The notes: generated by a model not told the origin, from the letters alone. A stretch of 64,000 nt of DNA from Pictodentalium vernedei (GCA_031216915.1 CM062290.1:381034718-381098717), one strand, 5' to 3'; shown: positions 9,815 through 21,595, numbered from the stretch's first letter. Numbers and translations are program-made.

Positions 9815-11674
9815 CTACATGCCATGCAAGAGGGGCCGCACAACAGAAATACATGAAGGTTGAGACCTTCCGGGTTGTGATGCAGTGTGTGTCACTTCCC
9901 CTGATACAGAAGATCCTTGAGAGGAGGGAACTTCCAGGGAATGTCCCATACCAGACAACTGTTCAGACTGATCCAGGGTTTCAGAGACGGCAGAGGTGCT
10001 ACCAGCAAGATTTTGCAGTGAGACTGTTTGATCTGGAGGATATGCATATCCTATTATTCTCTTCCATGAGATTGACAAAGCGTCCAGTGCATACGCTCGA
10101 TGATCTGGACAGGACGACACGAACAGTGGTAGCTGATTGGTTAGGTTCATGGCAAAGAGATCTATCATGGTACGAATCCCAATGGTAGCAAATCTGCCAG
10201 AATATTTATTTGTTGAGAGTCCACTCCGATGGCATCAGGCAACCTTTCCTTGAGAGCAAGTCTGCTACTATGTTCAGACAACCCAAAATATGACAGTCTG
10301 AGAGATGAACATGATGACTCAGAGCAAATAGGAGAATTTTCTCCATTAATTCGCACAGAGGAATTGAATGAGTGCCACCCTGTTCCTGAGATATGCTACT
10401 ACTGTCCAATTGTCAGACAGAATCTGCACATGGATGTTGGCTACATGAGTAATCCAGTGTTTCAGTGCAAGCCAATTGGACATCATCTCTTTGATGTTGA
10501 TATGCTTTTCCAGGTACAAAGAGTCTCAAAGACCCTGGCACTTCAGGTCTGCAGGAATCAGGGATGCACCCCAACCTGTCAGACTCGTATCCATCATAAT
10601 AGTAAAGACCAGATCCGGTACTTGAAGTGGAACTCCTTCAGTTAACCACTCAAGATCCGCCCAAATCTGAACCTTTTGTTTTATCTGTTAAAACAATCTG
10701 GTGTTCTAACGAATGTGTCTTGACACTCCAGTTCTGAGTAAAGAATATCTGGAGAGTACGTGTGCGTAAGCACCCCAGTGGAATCATGTCCGCCGCATCT
10801 CCGCACAGACCCATCAGTCGCATGAACTCTCTCGCCGATACTGTTTGAGAGTTTAGACAGAAGCGAGCATAGCAACTGACCAATTTCATCCGGGTTATCG
10901 GAAGGCGAACCAGATTGCACTGAGTCCTGAAGCTCATTCCCAAGTGAATGAATGACTTGGAGGGAGCTAAATTCGACTTCCTCTCGTTTACTATGAAACC
11001 GAAACGTCGGAATAAATGAAGCAGACTCTGCACATCGTTCTGAAGTGCTTCTTTGTCGCCGTATCTCTGAAGAATGTCGTCCAGATAAGCTGATGTAACC
11101 ATGACTGAATGAGCTCGGAAGTGCGACATTACAGAGTTCATTATCCAAGTGCCCAAGAAGTCAAGTTCAGACCAAAACACATTACTCTGAACTGATAAAC
11201 CTTCCCTTGGACAGCAAAGCAGAATGAACCATGACATGAAAGTATGCATTCTTTAGATCTATGCTTGCCGCAAAGTCGTTCACTCGAATGCTCGCTCTTA
11301 CTGACCGAATGGTTTCCATATAGAACTTTGCAGCGATAATCAGTTTGCTTATCCAGCTCAAGACTACGACCGTTCGAAACAAGCCGTCTGGTTTCGGCAC
11401 AAGGAACAGGTGACTGTAAAATGCCAGTGAGTTGGGATTTTCTACAACCTCTATTGCATCTTTTAGCAGGAGAGACTGAACTTCTGCAAGAAGAGACTCC
11501 TTTTTTGAAGGATTTGCCAGAAGAACTGTCCAACATGGACTTCTTGTAAGTGGGGGCTTTGATCTGAATTATAGTCGGAGTCCCTTTCTGACTACATTTC
11601 TGACCCACTGATCTTCCATTATATCCGTCCAGATTTTTGCGAAGTTTGACAATCTTCCGCCAACTGGAGAGCAA
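9815..11674 (-). pseudogene. DIRS-B1 RT-RNase H-methyltransferase remnant
   Basis: Fragments in order on the minus strand. About 11674-11250 is the RT N-terminal half in two alternating frames. About 11249-10650 covers SWALG/WIMNSVMSHFRAH, AYLDDILQRYGD (catalytic YLDD), SFIHLGMSF and FMRLMGLCGDAADMIPLG. RNase H pieces lie around 10200-10640. The methyltransferase-like block IDLFAMNLTNQLP...FVSSCPDH...YAYPPD is at about 10168-9980. Several frameshifts; not functional. Confidence 0.82.
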
Positions 11675-12055
11675 TAGAGGTTTTGACCATCACCTGTAAG
11701 ATCTGCGAGGCCTTCGGGGGGAGAAATCACATCCTCCTCGAGAACCACTTTGTGCCGTCGGCCTAGGGGCATCTGATTTACAGTCTCTGTAAGACTTACG
11801 CCCCTTTCCTGAGTCACTGTACTGCCGCTTCTCAGAATAATTGTACGAGGGTTTATTAGAACCCCGCAAGAAGCTTTTCTTCACTGGTTGCGAACTGGAG
11901 CCCCCTCACCTACCACGTCCAGCATATGGCTGATGCTGGGTAGCTGACATCAACAAAAGAGTGCTGGTAGGTTTATTGGTAGCTTCATCGAACATGAAGG
12001 ACAACTTGTCATCAAACAACGCATGTCCAGAAACCAGAGCGACTCTAAGCGAGCC
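11569..12055 (-). pseudogene. DIRS-B1 gag C-terminal remnant
   Basis: A Ser/Arg/Lys-rich basic tail (MKKSFLRGSNKPSYNYSEK..., GGCDFSPRRPRRSYR) overlaps the start of the RT remnant, as in other DIRS gag/RT overlaps. Upstream of about 12055 the gag frame is cut off and replaced by a stray YR fragment, so the Cys/His N-terminus is absent. Confidence 0.65.
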
Positions 12056-12112
12056 AAATTCCGCTTTGGAATTAATCTGAGGGTTCTAGGTCTATTGATA
12101 GAGAAATTTCTA
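12056..12112 (-). repeat. Duplicated YR fragment inside DIRS-B1
   Basis: About 57 bp (ttggaattaatctgagggtt, tctattgatagagaaatttc) nearly repeat 9480-9536 of the YR remnant, in the same orientation, directly behind the truncated gag. This marks a recombination or template-switch junction that removed most of gag. Confidence 0.8.
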
Positions 12113-12836
12113 TGCTGCTATAAATATGATCACTGTGCTACACTATAAACTGATAATACAATAATTTAAAGCGTTGTCCAAGTGAAAAACAACGTCAATA
12201 GGAAAAACCAGAAACTAAACAACAGGCTACAGAATAAGCCAAGTGAGAAACCAGTCATGCAAAGATGCAAAGCTAGATCTTAATGGGAAGAAAAAACAAT
12301 ACATCTGGTAGAAGATGCAAGACAACATACGTCCTAACACCCCCAGGATGAGGACGTAACCATGGGGATAAATGGAATAAACCTTCCGTAGATCTCATTA
12401 AACTCCCAAGACATTTAATAAAAAAATTTCAATAAAAAAGCCAATAAGCTTAGGAGCTTAACAGGAGGGCTCATGGGAAGAGGGGGAAGGAACATTTAAC
12501 AAACAGTAGGTTTTTCATTAGTAAGAATGATGGCATTCAGGCCCATGTCCCGAAAATGGGAAACCTGAATAATTTTACAAAATTATTAATAAGTTACAGC
12601 CCTGAACATCCAAAACCTCCATAGTTCACTTCCAGCATCCTTTCATCTCCTTGAACCCACCATAATCATGACTGATTTATGTCTGGCATCTTCAGAAAAG
12701 AGTATTTGAAGCACAGATGTCAGTTCAGTTGTTGCTGACTTTGGGCCAAACAGAAGAATGATGTTCGCGCCAGTTTCGGTCACTTCCTGATGAGTTTGCA
12801 CCAGCTGCATCTGGGCCATTGTTTATTAGTATAAAA
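12113..12836 (-). other. DIRS-B1 5' leader and shortened right TIR
   Basis: Non-coding leader shared with DIRS-B2 (about 20540-21000), B3 (about 43600-44040) and B4 (about 63560-63990): acaacgtcaat, ttacagccctgaacatc and tgtctggcatc are common. The right TIR remnant is at about 12741-12833 (gggccaaacagaagaatg, gtttgcaccagctgc); roughly 120 bp of the arm found in B2 are deleted. Confidence 0.65.
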
Positions 12837-13738
12837 ATATATTCTCTCGCTGCATAGCTGCGAAATATTCGATAGTGAGTACAAGTGCTGTTCATAATCA
12901 AAGATTATGACAAGAAACATGATTTAGAAATATATTTCTGCCACAATTCGGCACAAATGATAACAATTTCGTCCCACTGATATCGAGATACTGCAAAAAT
13001 ATGACAGCTTGTTTTCTTTTTCATTTTGAAAAAAAAAATTGTTTGAAAAGCATGCTCAATTTGATCCAGTGATGATCATAGAAATAGTGGTGAAACTGGA
13101 AGAGCAAAAGCAATGATGCTCACAGATTGGTTTCAGAAATACCCCTATACGAATTTGGGTTAGACTGGTCCTAATACTGAAACCCAAAGATATCAAGAAG
13201 CATCATAAATGAACATAATATGGGTATTCGAAATTGGATGTGGGTATCTGGGATAGTGCAAAAACGCCTTTCTAGAAATACTGAAATCAACTAGCTTTTC
13301 ATTAGGCCCCACGAAAGTAGATCTTCTTTTTTTCAGGCCATTTTTTTAAAATTCAATGCGGGCTTGAGTTTTTTTATTTTATTTTTTATTTTTGTAATTA
13401 TTTCTTTACCGTCAAAAGTTCATATTCTTGGTTTGATTTAGGTTTTAAGCCTCATAATCTACAGAATAGCATCGGTGGTGGTGTATTTCATCACTTGAAT
13501 GCAAGAAGGCTTCACAATGCTAAAACACTGCAAAGCCTTGTTGCACTCAGGGACAAATTTATCAATTTTATGAATTTGGGTAAAATATCAGACAAAAACC
13601 ATTTCTTATTTTTTAAGTTTGCATGGTTATAAAAAAAATAGAGCATGGGGCAGCCAAAATGACCATGTAAGCAGAGGACCTGAGAAACAGATTCTTAACT
13701 TGCTTGGGCTTTATCACAACTTTTTTGCAAAAACAAGT
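12837..13738. repeat. Spacer with an interspersed repeat (13302-13715)
   Basis: 12837-13300 shows nothing recognisable. 13302-13715 is a direct copy of 48548-48945: ggccccac(g)aaagtagatcttc, tcataatctacagaatagc, ggtggtggtgtatttcat and gagcatg(g/t)ggcagccaaaa are common to both. It has no coding potential and no clear TIRs. Confidence 0.6.
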
Positions 13739-14353
13739 TAGGGCCCTGCAAATCACATATTTTCAATTTGAATCGAATCTGAAATCGAATTAAGTCTATT
13801 ATTTGAAAACGATTCGAAACCTCAAATCGAATACAAGCATTATTGACATCGCAGCTGATAAAATATTCCAACTACATCATCAAGGCATCCTTTCATTGAA
13901 GGCATGCCTTGATGATGTAGTTGGAATGTTACCCAGTAAGGATTTTTGTTAAAAAACAAAAACGGGTGTGAGAAGTCTGTACTGGGGCACTGCACAGGGC
14001 CAGCTGCTTGCAACCGTGAGCTCATAGTCGATATTACTTGGGAACTTTGAAGTTTGTTTTCAGGCAGTGGTAGTGACTAGTGAAACTGGAATTAGCATGG
14101 ATGGTGGCATGGGTACAGATGCTTTTTATGTTAACATAGCAGAAATTACACCCAGTCTTTATTTTCAAAATTATTTATGCACAATTTTTATCTCAGCTGT
14201 ACATTTTGTGAAACGACTAAGATGACTGATACCAAGCAAAATTCCAGTGAAAAGATTCGAAGAGAAGTGAATCGAACCGCCACTTTTAAATCAAACCGAA
14301 TACAAACAAAAGATTCAAAATCAGATCAAATCTTGAAGCTTTGCAGGGCCCTA
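13739..14353. mobile_element. hAT-like MITE with terminal TAGGGCCCTGCAAA
   Basis: Inverted termini tagggccctgcaaa / tttgcagggccct. The flanks both read aacaagt (13732-13738 and 14354-14360), a 7-8 bp duplication typical of hAT insertion. Interior: AT-rich with 'aatcgaa' repeats and a near-perfect palindrome at about 13859-13928 (ttccaactacatcatcaagg and its inverse). No transposase. Superfamily is inferred from the duplication length. Confidence 0.7.
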
Positions 14354-15414
14354 AACAAGTGCAATGCTATGGAATGGCCAATCTCCAGCCACCTAAGTCC
14401 AACAAAAAGGGCAATAATTATTGAAGAAATACTTGGACACAGCTGGTTCGCAACTCCCTTCATGATACAGTTAAATCCAGAAGTCCTGTCACGAATAGTA
14501 CGCTTATCTAGGCTTAATTGCGCGTTGAAATTGCACGCAATTGCCATATCGAATGGCATCCAAAGCACAGCAGGTTCTCCTGGGTACTCATAGCGAACAC
14601 ATGCAATGTTTCTGCCAATGGACCTCCGGGTTACCCGGAGGTCCATTGGCTGAAACATTGCTTGTGCACAGGCCATATGTACAGAATTTGATAGCTCTAC
14701 TATGGCCATAATGCGTACATTAATACGCTGATCAACAGGCTGCTTGTGTGCATTTCATGACAGGACTTCTAGTTTTAACTGAATCATCACCAAAAAGGTA
14801 AATATTAAATTTAGAAGAAAACAAATTTAACTGTTTTCTTTGATATGTGATGAAAAGAAATGGTAATATGGTGACACGAAATTCTAAGTACAACAAGGGC
14901 AATAACTCTTGAAGAAATATCTGAACACGACAGATTCACAATCCCATTCATGATATTATCACCAAAATCTATATATTAAATATGGAAAAAAAAGTCATGA
15001 ATTTAATTTTTTTTAAATGTGATGAGAAGAAAGTCCCAGAGAGGGAATCAAATCTGTCTGATGCTGCATGTGGTTTTTGTAGGAAATATTTCCATACGTG
15101 CCAGACTGCCTTGCGCTCTGAGAGAGTTTAACAATGATTCATCATTAGCCCTGAACTATGACTTTCCATCTAAGATTCAAACCTTTGGAGACTTTTTCTG
15201 ACTTTGACAAATTTTATGGTCTCTGAGTAAGCCTTCAAAACCACAAGAGACTCACACTGACAATTGTTTCTAGTTAAGTCATGGCTGCCTGTGTAGGTAG
15301 CCAAGGCTTGACTAGAAATCAAGGCCACTGAAACTACTAAAGCTTGTATGGTAGAAATTCAGGGAAATGTCCTGGCCTTTAAAGGTTGAATGAAAACCAA
15401 CAAAAATCACATAC
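14354..15414. repeat. Repeat-rich spacer with two palindromes
   Basis: A diverged repeat unit (gggcaataatt/ctcttgaagaaatactTggacac) occurs at about 14409 and again at about 14897. A near-perfect foldback at 14603-14661 (gcaatgttt, ccaatggacctccgggt and inverse) sits in the first copy. A second palindrome at about 15264-15322 (tttctagt, catggctgcc and inverse) is related to the one at 56320-56392. No gene. Confidence 0.55.
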
Positions 15415-15657
15415 AGTAGTCATCATGAACTGGTCGTAATCCACGCATGGATAGTGATGTCCATGCATGCTTTTACCAGGTAAGAAAAATGATCAGCAAA
15501 ATTTTAATTAATGAAGCATTGGGTTTTACCTGGTGCTTCATTAACTAAATTTTTGATGATTATTCCTATAATTAGTGTTTGGAATCTAATATTATTGTGT
15601 CCATGGAAATAATGCTCACCTATGGAAAGTGACCTGCTCATGGAGGCCGTACTGTAA
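15415..15657. repeat. Interspersed foldback repeat, copy 1
   Basis: Shares with 51975-52190: accaggta, aaaattttaattaa(t/c)gaagca, tggtgcttcattaa, tttttgatgattattcctat and tggaaagtgacc. The centre is a hairpin (attttaattaatgaagca / tgcttcattaactaaat), and the ends ccatgca.../...catgga are inversely related. Probably a MITE. Confidence 0.6.
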
Positions 15658-16131
15658 AATATAATAAACTTTTTAAATGGTACAGCGTACCTCAGGAAAG
15701 TCTGGAATATGTACAGTCCCTAAGGGTTAAATAAAAATAACAATATTATATCACATAAAGAATATCAACTAAATGCCGATGGCATCCACAAATATGGAAA
15801 ATACCTAAGCCCTTATAGGTTAAATATAAATAACAATATATGTAACTGAAAATATATTAACTTCACAAATTCTACAGCCTTCCTCTGCAATTCAGCAAAA
15901 AGTTAGGTGTAACCTTTATATTTTATGGCACTTAAAAGTATATGGTAGATAAATATTTACTATGTCATATTATTGTGATCACAATAACAGTCATTTACAA
16001 AATCAGATCAAAATTTCTTTGTGACACTCTTAAGCCTGCTATATACAATGTACTACTGTTGCGTCGAATACAATTAATTTCAGTTAGTTGAATTTGAGTC
16101 GACAGTAGTGCATCATATATAGCAATTAAAT
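15658..16131. other. AT-rich spacer without features
   Basis: Nothing coding is recognised. The last 110 bp contain gtcgaata...gagtcgaca, related to sequences near 16385-16500 and 18045-18190, so it is probably part of an older repeat into which the element at 16132 inserted. Confidence 0.35.
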
Positions 16132-16374
16132 CAAGCCTGAAAATAAATAGACTGTCATCTTCAGAATGAGGTCCTCAGAGAGTGAATTTGGTGATGCAGG
16201 GTAGCATTACTAAATATACCCTCTGCAAACCTCAATCTGAATCAAGGTCTCGGGCCTTACGGGTACCTAGAGGATAAATTGGGGGATTCTAGCCTACTGG
16301 ATAGGATAGCATCAGCAAATTCACCCTCTGGTGACCTCGTTCTGTAAATGACAATTTGCTTGTTTTCAGGCTTG
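16132..16374. mobile_element. MITE family CAAGCCTGAAAATAA, complete copy
   Basis: Termini caagcctgaaaataa / gttttcaggcttg are inverted, as are subterminal blocks (gtcatcttcagaatgaggtc / gacctcgttctgtaaatgac). The middle carries tagcat-agtaaat-taccctctg. Other copies: 27299-27543 (complete), 18727-18870 (half), 49754-49812 (left end only). Confidence 0.75.
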
Positions 16375-17391
16375 ATTTAAATTCGAGTAGACAAACGTCA
16401 GACTAATCTACATGTCAGGCAGATGAATCTAATTCTCAAACTTGAATTAGAGCCGCCGTGTTGATTATAGACGTCACATCACTGTCGACTCATATTAAAT
16501 GGAAATGAAATGATTATGATATGCTAATCAGGAAAACATCAAAAGTCCTGATGTCATTTACACTTTTCAGTAATATTCACAGTGGACTTGAGTCCAATGT
16601 GATGCATCGCCTTTTGCCACCACAAATCTAATTTGAATTTGGGAATTGTTTTTCTTCCTTGGTTTGGGGTTGGGGTTGGGGTAGGGGGGCAGCCAACTAA
16701 GCTATACAGACACTACTCAGCAATTTTTTTTTAAAACATGTGTCATGTTACCTCATTATAGGTATCACAGAACTAAATATTTTCCCATAGGCCACCATTA
16801 TAACGTTCAGATGAAAAAAAAATATGATCGCACAACTTTAATTTTGGCATTCAGACAACTTTTTCTGACCCGAAAACAGGGGGTCACAAAACAAATAAGA
16901 GAGAAAAAATGACACGAAGGGAAGTACCAGTCATGTGCACATATTTTTCAGGGAATTCCCTACAAAAACACACAAAAAGTAAATTGTATTTTTTAGGTCC
17001 AAAAGTCATCAAATTACCCTCTTTTTTATCGGGAATAATTGACAATAATGCAAGATGTCAATAGAATGTTTCAAATGCTTATTGAAACAATATATTTTCC
17101 CAAAGCTGTTTATTTTTAGAGATTGCATCATTTCCGAGTTCAACATTTCAATGTGGGTAACTCTAATTCAAATATTTAGTTCAGCGATACCTAAAGCACT
17201 ATAAATTGCAAACAAATATAACCGTATATGCAGGTCAACCTATATAAACCTTATCATATGAAAAACAATCTTCAAATGAATGCACACCAATGCTGGAGCA
17301 TCCGTATGAATAAAATTAAGCCATAGTATAATGTATTCCTCTACATGTACACAGTTAAAATATATGTATAGATATCACATAAGATTTGTGT
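16375..17391. other. AT-rich spacer with a G-quadruplex motif
   Basis: No gene is seen. The only distinct feature is the G-rich run at 16666-16689. Otherwise AT-rich sequence with short A and T tracts. Confidence 0.4.
16666..16689 (+). other. Canonical G-quadruplex motif
   Basis: Four G tracts of 4, 4, 4 and 6 with loops TT, TT and TA. The motif fits G3+N1-7 four times on the + strand and stands alone in AT-rich surroundings. The GGGGTT repeat resembles a ciliate-type telomere unit, but three units are too few to suggest a telomere. Confidence 0.7.
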
Positions 17392-18032
17392 TAGAGTTGA
17401 AACATTTAACTGATTAATCGATTAATCAATGATCAACATCTTGATCAATCAAAAAAGTAATTGATCAATTGACTGTTACTTTTGAACTACTGTATTTTCT
17501 GGGTTAACAAAGGAACAAACTTGCTCCAAAACAGGCAAACATTGTCACACTGACTCACATCAATTATACGAGACAGAGTAAAGCATACAAGTTACGTGAT
17601 GACATACTTGTTTACTCGCATGATCATCATACTGTATCAGTAGCTGGAAATAGTCATTCCTAACCCTTTAACCCACTGTGGGGAACAGACGATACTTGCA
17701 AAATAAATTATTAAATTTACTAAAAATTTTCAATTTTTGTCTCAAAAACATAATTTATGACCCTCATTGGAACAAGCTCAACGAGCTCGTCCCAATGAGG
17801 AGTTATAAGCTACGTTTTTGAGACAAAAATTGAAAACAATACATTTGAATGGAGATTTTTGTACATCGGCCTAGTCGGTTTTGTATGTAACGCTGGGTAA
17901 AGGGTTCATAGTGTAAATCATCAACGGTACGGCAAATATTCAGATATCTATTCGGACAAGTGATTAATCAGTTAACCAAGGTTAATCCATGTGATTAATC
18001 GATCAAGAAAACCCTAAACCGTTTCAGCTCTA
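17392..18032. mobile_element. hAT-like MITE TAGAGTTGAAAC with 8-bp duplication, interrupted
   Basis: Termini tagagttgaaac / gtttcagctcta are inverted. Flanks are identical 8-bp sequences ATTTGTGT (17384-17391 and 18033-18040). Subterminal 'attaatcgattaatca' blocks occur at both ends. This is the classic hAT signature. A separate TTAA-type MITE (17664-17904) is nested inside. Confidence 0.82.
17664..17904. mobile_element. Foldback MITE, subfamily B, nested in the hAT-like MITE
   Basis: Starts ccctttaaccc and ends gggtaaaggg. Flanking tetranucleotides are diverged (CTAA / TTCA). The central palindrome is cattggaacaagctcaacg / cgagctcgtcccaatg. Arms (tttttgtctcaaaaacata) are of the 'aaacata..ttatgacc' type that distinguishes subfamily B from A. 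Confidence 0.7.
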
Positions 18033-18040
18033 ATTTGTGT

Positions 18041-18989
18041 GTAGACTCAAACACTGTGAGTTGAGGTTGTGTGTCAACTGAATTCGACTCAAAGGTAGTG
18101 TGTTTGTATATATCAAATGAAGATATGATGGATTTCAGACTAGTAAATTGAGTTTGAATTGATGGCAGAGCAACATATATAGCAGGCCTTACACCAGTGT
18201 ATCATAATTTCTTAAATGAAATACTGCTAAATCAAGACTGCACCATGAGAAAAAAAAATGAAAATACAATCTGAGATTCAGTATTTTTGCATTTCCTTTC
18301 CAACAGTTGAGATTCTTCAGTGTAACTGCAAGGCAAGCAGACAGAGAATGTTGACTGGATCGTAACCCAGTCACGTTCCAGTCAAAATTCCTTGTCACTT
18401 TTGTGATCAGAGTAATGGAACTCCAAGAACACTTAATATAGACTCTTCCAACAAAATTAACATAGAAGATATTATTTTAGGATGAGAAGTTTAATCTGGC
18501 TAAAAACATATCTCTGGACACAATAAAAAGACAAATTATTAATGGACACAAGGTGAAACTAAATACTGGTGTCCCATCAACACAATACAAATCATTTGAA
18601 TGAAAGATTGGAGAGTGTTGTATCAAATGTTTCCATCAGTTATGTGTGAAATAAAATATATGATTTGAAAACAACTAATTGGAATGAAACATTTTATTTT
18701 TTCCTGATGTTTTTCCACTAAATATATGAGCAGGCTTGGAAATAAGCAGGCTGTTATCTGCAGAATGAGGCCCCAGAGGGTGAATTTGGTGATGCTACCT
18801 GCACAGCAGGGTAGCATTACTAAATTTACCCTCTGTGAACCTCAATCTGAATCAAAGTTTCAGGCCTAAATGCAGAAGAGCTCTTTGAACATCTCCTCCA
18901 ACCATTTTAAATGAATGTGGTTCAATAAACTGTATGTTTATGGAAGATGTAGTTAAGAAACCGCCTTTTTTCCTCACACTCGAGAGATG
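18041..18989. repeat. Spacer with a half copy of the CAAGCCTGAAAATAA MITE
   Basis: 18727-18870 matches the left half of the family (gcaggcttggaaataagcag ... ctgtgaacctcaatctgaat); the right half is absent. The rest is AT-rich and shows no gene. Confidence 0.5.
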
Positions 18990-19059
18990 AACACGGCATC
19001 GTCTACATGGCCAAAGGCCTGCGACACCTGCCTAGACTGAACCGGAAAAGAAAGAACTT

Positions 19060-20125
19060 CCTCCTTTGTCTGTATAAAGTCTGTGTCCAACGACACCAGC
19101 GGTTTCTCTCTTGTCGTAGCATTTTGATTCATCAGAACAAATTCAGGGTAGTATTAATGGATGAAATCCATCGCAACCATGTGCTGTTCCGAAAGGGCAG
19201 GGTAATCCCCTTCCTTATCCCTTTCACCATCCGAGAGAATCAGTTGCGAATCTCGATCCATTGCATCTGTGTGAACAGACAACTGGACCAACACAGCACC
19301 GCCCAACAGCTCAGGTTCCGAGTCTGAGGGAGCTCAGCTGTGCAATCTGTAACAGCAAGTCCATCATCGAGACCTGAGGAGCAGGGGTCTTCCGTTTCTT
19401 AGCCGCTTGCTGCTCCTGGAACGGTGTGTCAGAGATGGATCTGTTCTCTGAACGTCCCAATTATCGAGGCCTCATCTCCCTAGTTACCAGATGGTTCGAC
19501 TTCACAGGTGAAGAGTGGTTTCTTCTTTGCGCAGCAGGTTGGATATCTGAAGTCGAATAGCTAGGATACGGTCATGTGTGTTTTAATAACGTAGCAGAGG
19601 AAGCCGTCACTGAAGCTGACCCCGGCTGCAGACTAGACAGAGCGTCCCCAGCGGCGGGCAGATGTATGCTCTGTCTCGTGCAAGTTCCCAACCAGAAAAG
19701 TTCATTTCGGCTAGTGAAACGTAGCAGAGGAACCCGTGACTGAAGCCGACCCTGGATGCAGACTAAACAGAGCGGCCCGAGTGGAGGGCGGACATATGCT
19801 CCGGCTTGTACAAGTTTCTCATAACAACATCTGGCCCCAAATGTTGCTAGGTTAGAGAGGGGCATCTCCCGCTCACAGTCTATTAGTCGCCGAGTACAAG
19901 AACTTGCTGACTTCCTCCCTATTTCCTCCCTATTTCAGTTGTCGCTGGGTGAGCTATTTATATTTAAGTGCTCGCTCTACCCACATATACACTTCCTTTG
20001 ACCGCAACGGACTTACCCGGCATCACGGCTCCCACAGATGGAGTAACCGCTTCACCGGTCGAGTTAGCTGCTTGCAAGAGTTTAAAACCCTTAACAAAAG
20101 GCCCTAACTCTTGCAATCATGAGCA
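19060..20125 (-). pseudogene. DIRS-B2 gag remnant with a tandem duplication
   Basis: Similar to gag of B3 and B4: aagtctgtgtccaacgac, gttgcgaatctcgatcc, agacctgaggagcaggggtct. No long frame remains. A 130-bp segment is duplicated in tandem (19587-19716 and 19717-19846; both begin aacgtagcagaggaa). The N-terminal Cys/His cluster is not recognisable. Confidence 0.6.
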
Positions 20126-21009
20126 CGATGGCTAGTTCTATATGCTCAACAGAGCGAGACAATGGTAGCACACTTGGATGGGTGTCAGAATAGCCGTCTC
20201 CAGCATCAGTCATCCCAGTGAACACAGGAATGACAAGAGCCCGCAGGAGTGCATCGACTAAAGTCGATATCACTCTTCCAAACTCCACAACAAAATATAT
20301 AATTAAGATACATGAATAATAGAAATCGAAATTAAATTCAAAATATTTTTTGGAAATTTTTTTTTTCAAAAAACACCTAAGTTCCCAAAGGGAACATTAA
20401 GAGCCCAAATGCATTCCGATAGAGCCTATGTGTGGACAAAATCCAAATTTTTTAGCTACACTACACGAATAATAATCCATGTATCCTACAGTAATTCTAC
20501 AGTAACAGAATATGAAATACTATCTATATATGAGGACGTTGTCAATGTAAACAACGTCAATGAAAACAAGACATCAGGCACACAAAAAGGCCCAAAGTCA
20601 GAAACCACTTTAAATGCTACCAGATGCAAAGCTAGATCTTCATACGAAGACAAAACGATACATTGGATAGAAGATGCAAGACTAAATGACCTAACACCCC
20701 TAGGGTAAGGACGTAACCATGGGGAAAAACAGAATAATATTCTGTAATACATGTTAAACTCCCAAGAAATTTTATAAAAAATTTAAATAAAAAATAGCCA
20801 AAAAGCTTAAGAGTTTAACAGGAGGGGTTCAAGGAAGGATAGGGAATGAATACTTAACAAACAGTCAAATAATCATTATCAAAAACGATGATGTCAGGAG
20901 TATGTCCCGAAATTGGGAAACATAAAATAATTTTATAAATATTAAAAAGTTACAGCCCTGAACATCAAAAACCACCGTTAAGCACTTCCATCATCCAACT
21001 TAGATGTGA

Positions 21010-21305
21010 ATCTTCCATGGAAGACATGTGTCGCCTGCACTATATTTTAATATTTCAGTCAGAATTCTAAGTGGAAAAGGGGCATAACTCTAGAAAAAAT
21101 ACAGCGGATCAAAAAATAAAATAGGAGGTGCACAATGCCATTATGTGATAAAGAATCACTGAAAGTTTCATCAAAATCCATTCATAGGTTAAAGAGGAGT
21201 GGCGGATAAGGGAAAGTGTGACGCGGATGACGCGGATGACGACGCAGACGATGCATGACGACAAAAGTAATCCCTATATTCGTGGGGTGGCGACACAATA
21301 ACAGC
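21010..21305 (+). mobile_element. Non-coding repeat inserted in the DIRS-B2 leader
   Basis: Similarity to the DIRS-B1 leader stops at about 21000 and resumes at about 21308. The insert reads ggggcataactctagaaaaa, gtttcatcaaaatccattca and ends with a gacg-rich microsatellite (21225-21265) and ctatattcgtggggtgg. This layout (conserved block, microsatellite, short G-rich tail) is common in pearl/Helentron-like non-autonomous elements of marine invertebrates. A relative without the G-rich tail is at 27900-28170. Confidence 0.5.
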
Positions 21306-21369
21306 CGTGGATCCACCAAATCTTGCATTGATTTGTGTCTGGCATCACAGATGTCAGTTCATTGTTGCT

Positions 21370-21595
21370 GACTTTAGGGCCAAACAAAGAATGATGTTTG
21401 CGCCAATTCCAGTCATTTCCTGTCGGCTGCGCATGCGCAGAGAGTAAAAGATTGGAGGACCAGATAGGACTTTAATTTTTGGTTTTGCAAGCAAATTTTG
21501 GGGATCGGGGGTTCAAAATTTTTGTTTGGCCCTCATTAACTTTCAGTTTGCACCAGCTTGTCTGGGCTATTGGGTTATAGATAAAAATATTGTTT
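21370..21595 (-). repeat. DIRS-B2 right terminal inverted repeat
   Basis: Best preserved lineage-B right arm. It contains TGCGCATGCGCA (21428-21439), the NRF-1-type palindrome also present in DIRS-B4 and, with changes, in B3. Confidence 0.75.

Larger units (their letters stand above)
7826..12836 (-). mobile_element. DIRS-B1: degraded DIRS-like element, lineage B
   Basis: About 5 kb, minus strand. The left TIR starts near 7829 (acttaccaatggcccagac...), the ICR is at 8118-8205, and a shortened right TIR ends at about 12833 (gggccattgtttattagtataaaaatat). In between are fragments of YR, methyltransferase-like, RNase H, RT and the C-terminus of gag, with many frameshifts. Most of gag is missing. 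TIR sequence is unrelated to DIRS-A but shared with DIRS-B2, B3 and B4. Confidence 0.85.
18990..21595 (-). mobile_element. DIRS-B2: 5' fragment of a lineage-B DIRS element
   Basis: Only the gag part, the leader and the right TIR are present; RT, YR, ICR and left TIR are missing. The right end (about 21340-21590) carries the lineage-B TIR including gttcaaaatttttgtttggc, gcaccagcttgtctgggc and tataaaaatat. The left break is near 18960-19060, where similarity to DIRS-B3 gag (about 41150) begins. The leader is interrupted by an unrelated repeat at about 21010-21305. Confidence 0.75.

Noticed and set aside
14177..14593. 138-residue + strand frame
   Set aside because: Runs from the hAT-like MITE into an interspersed repeat and has no conserved pattern.
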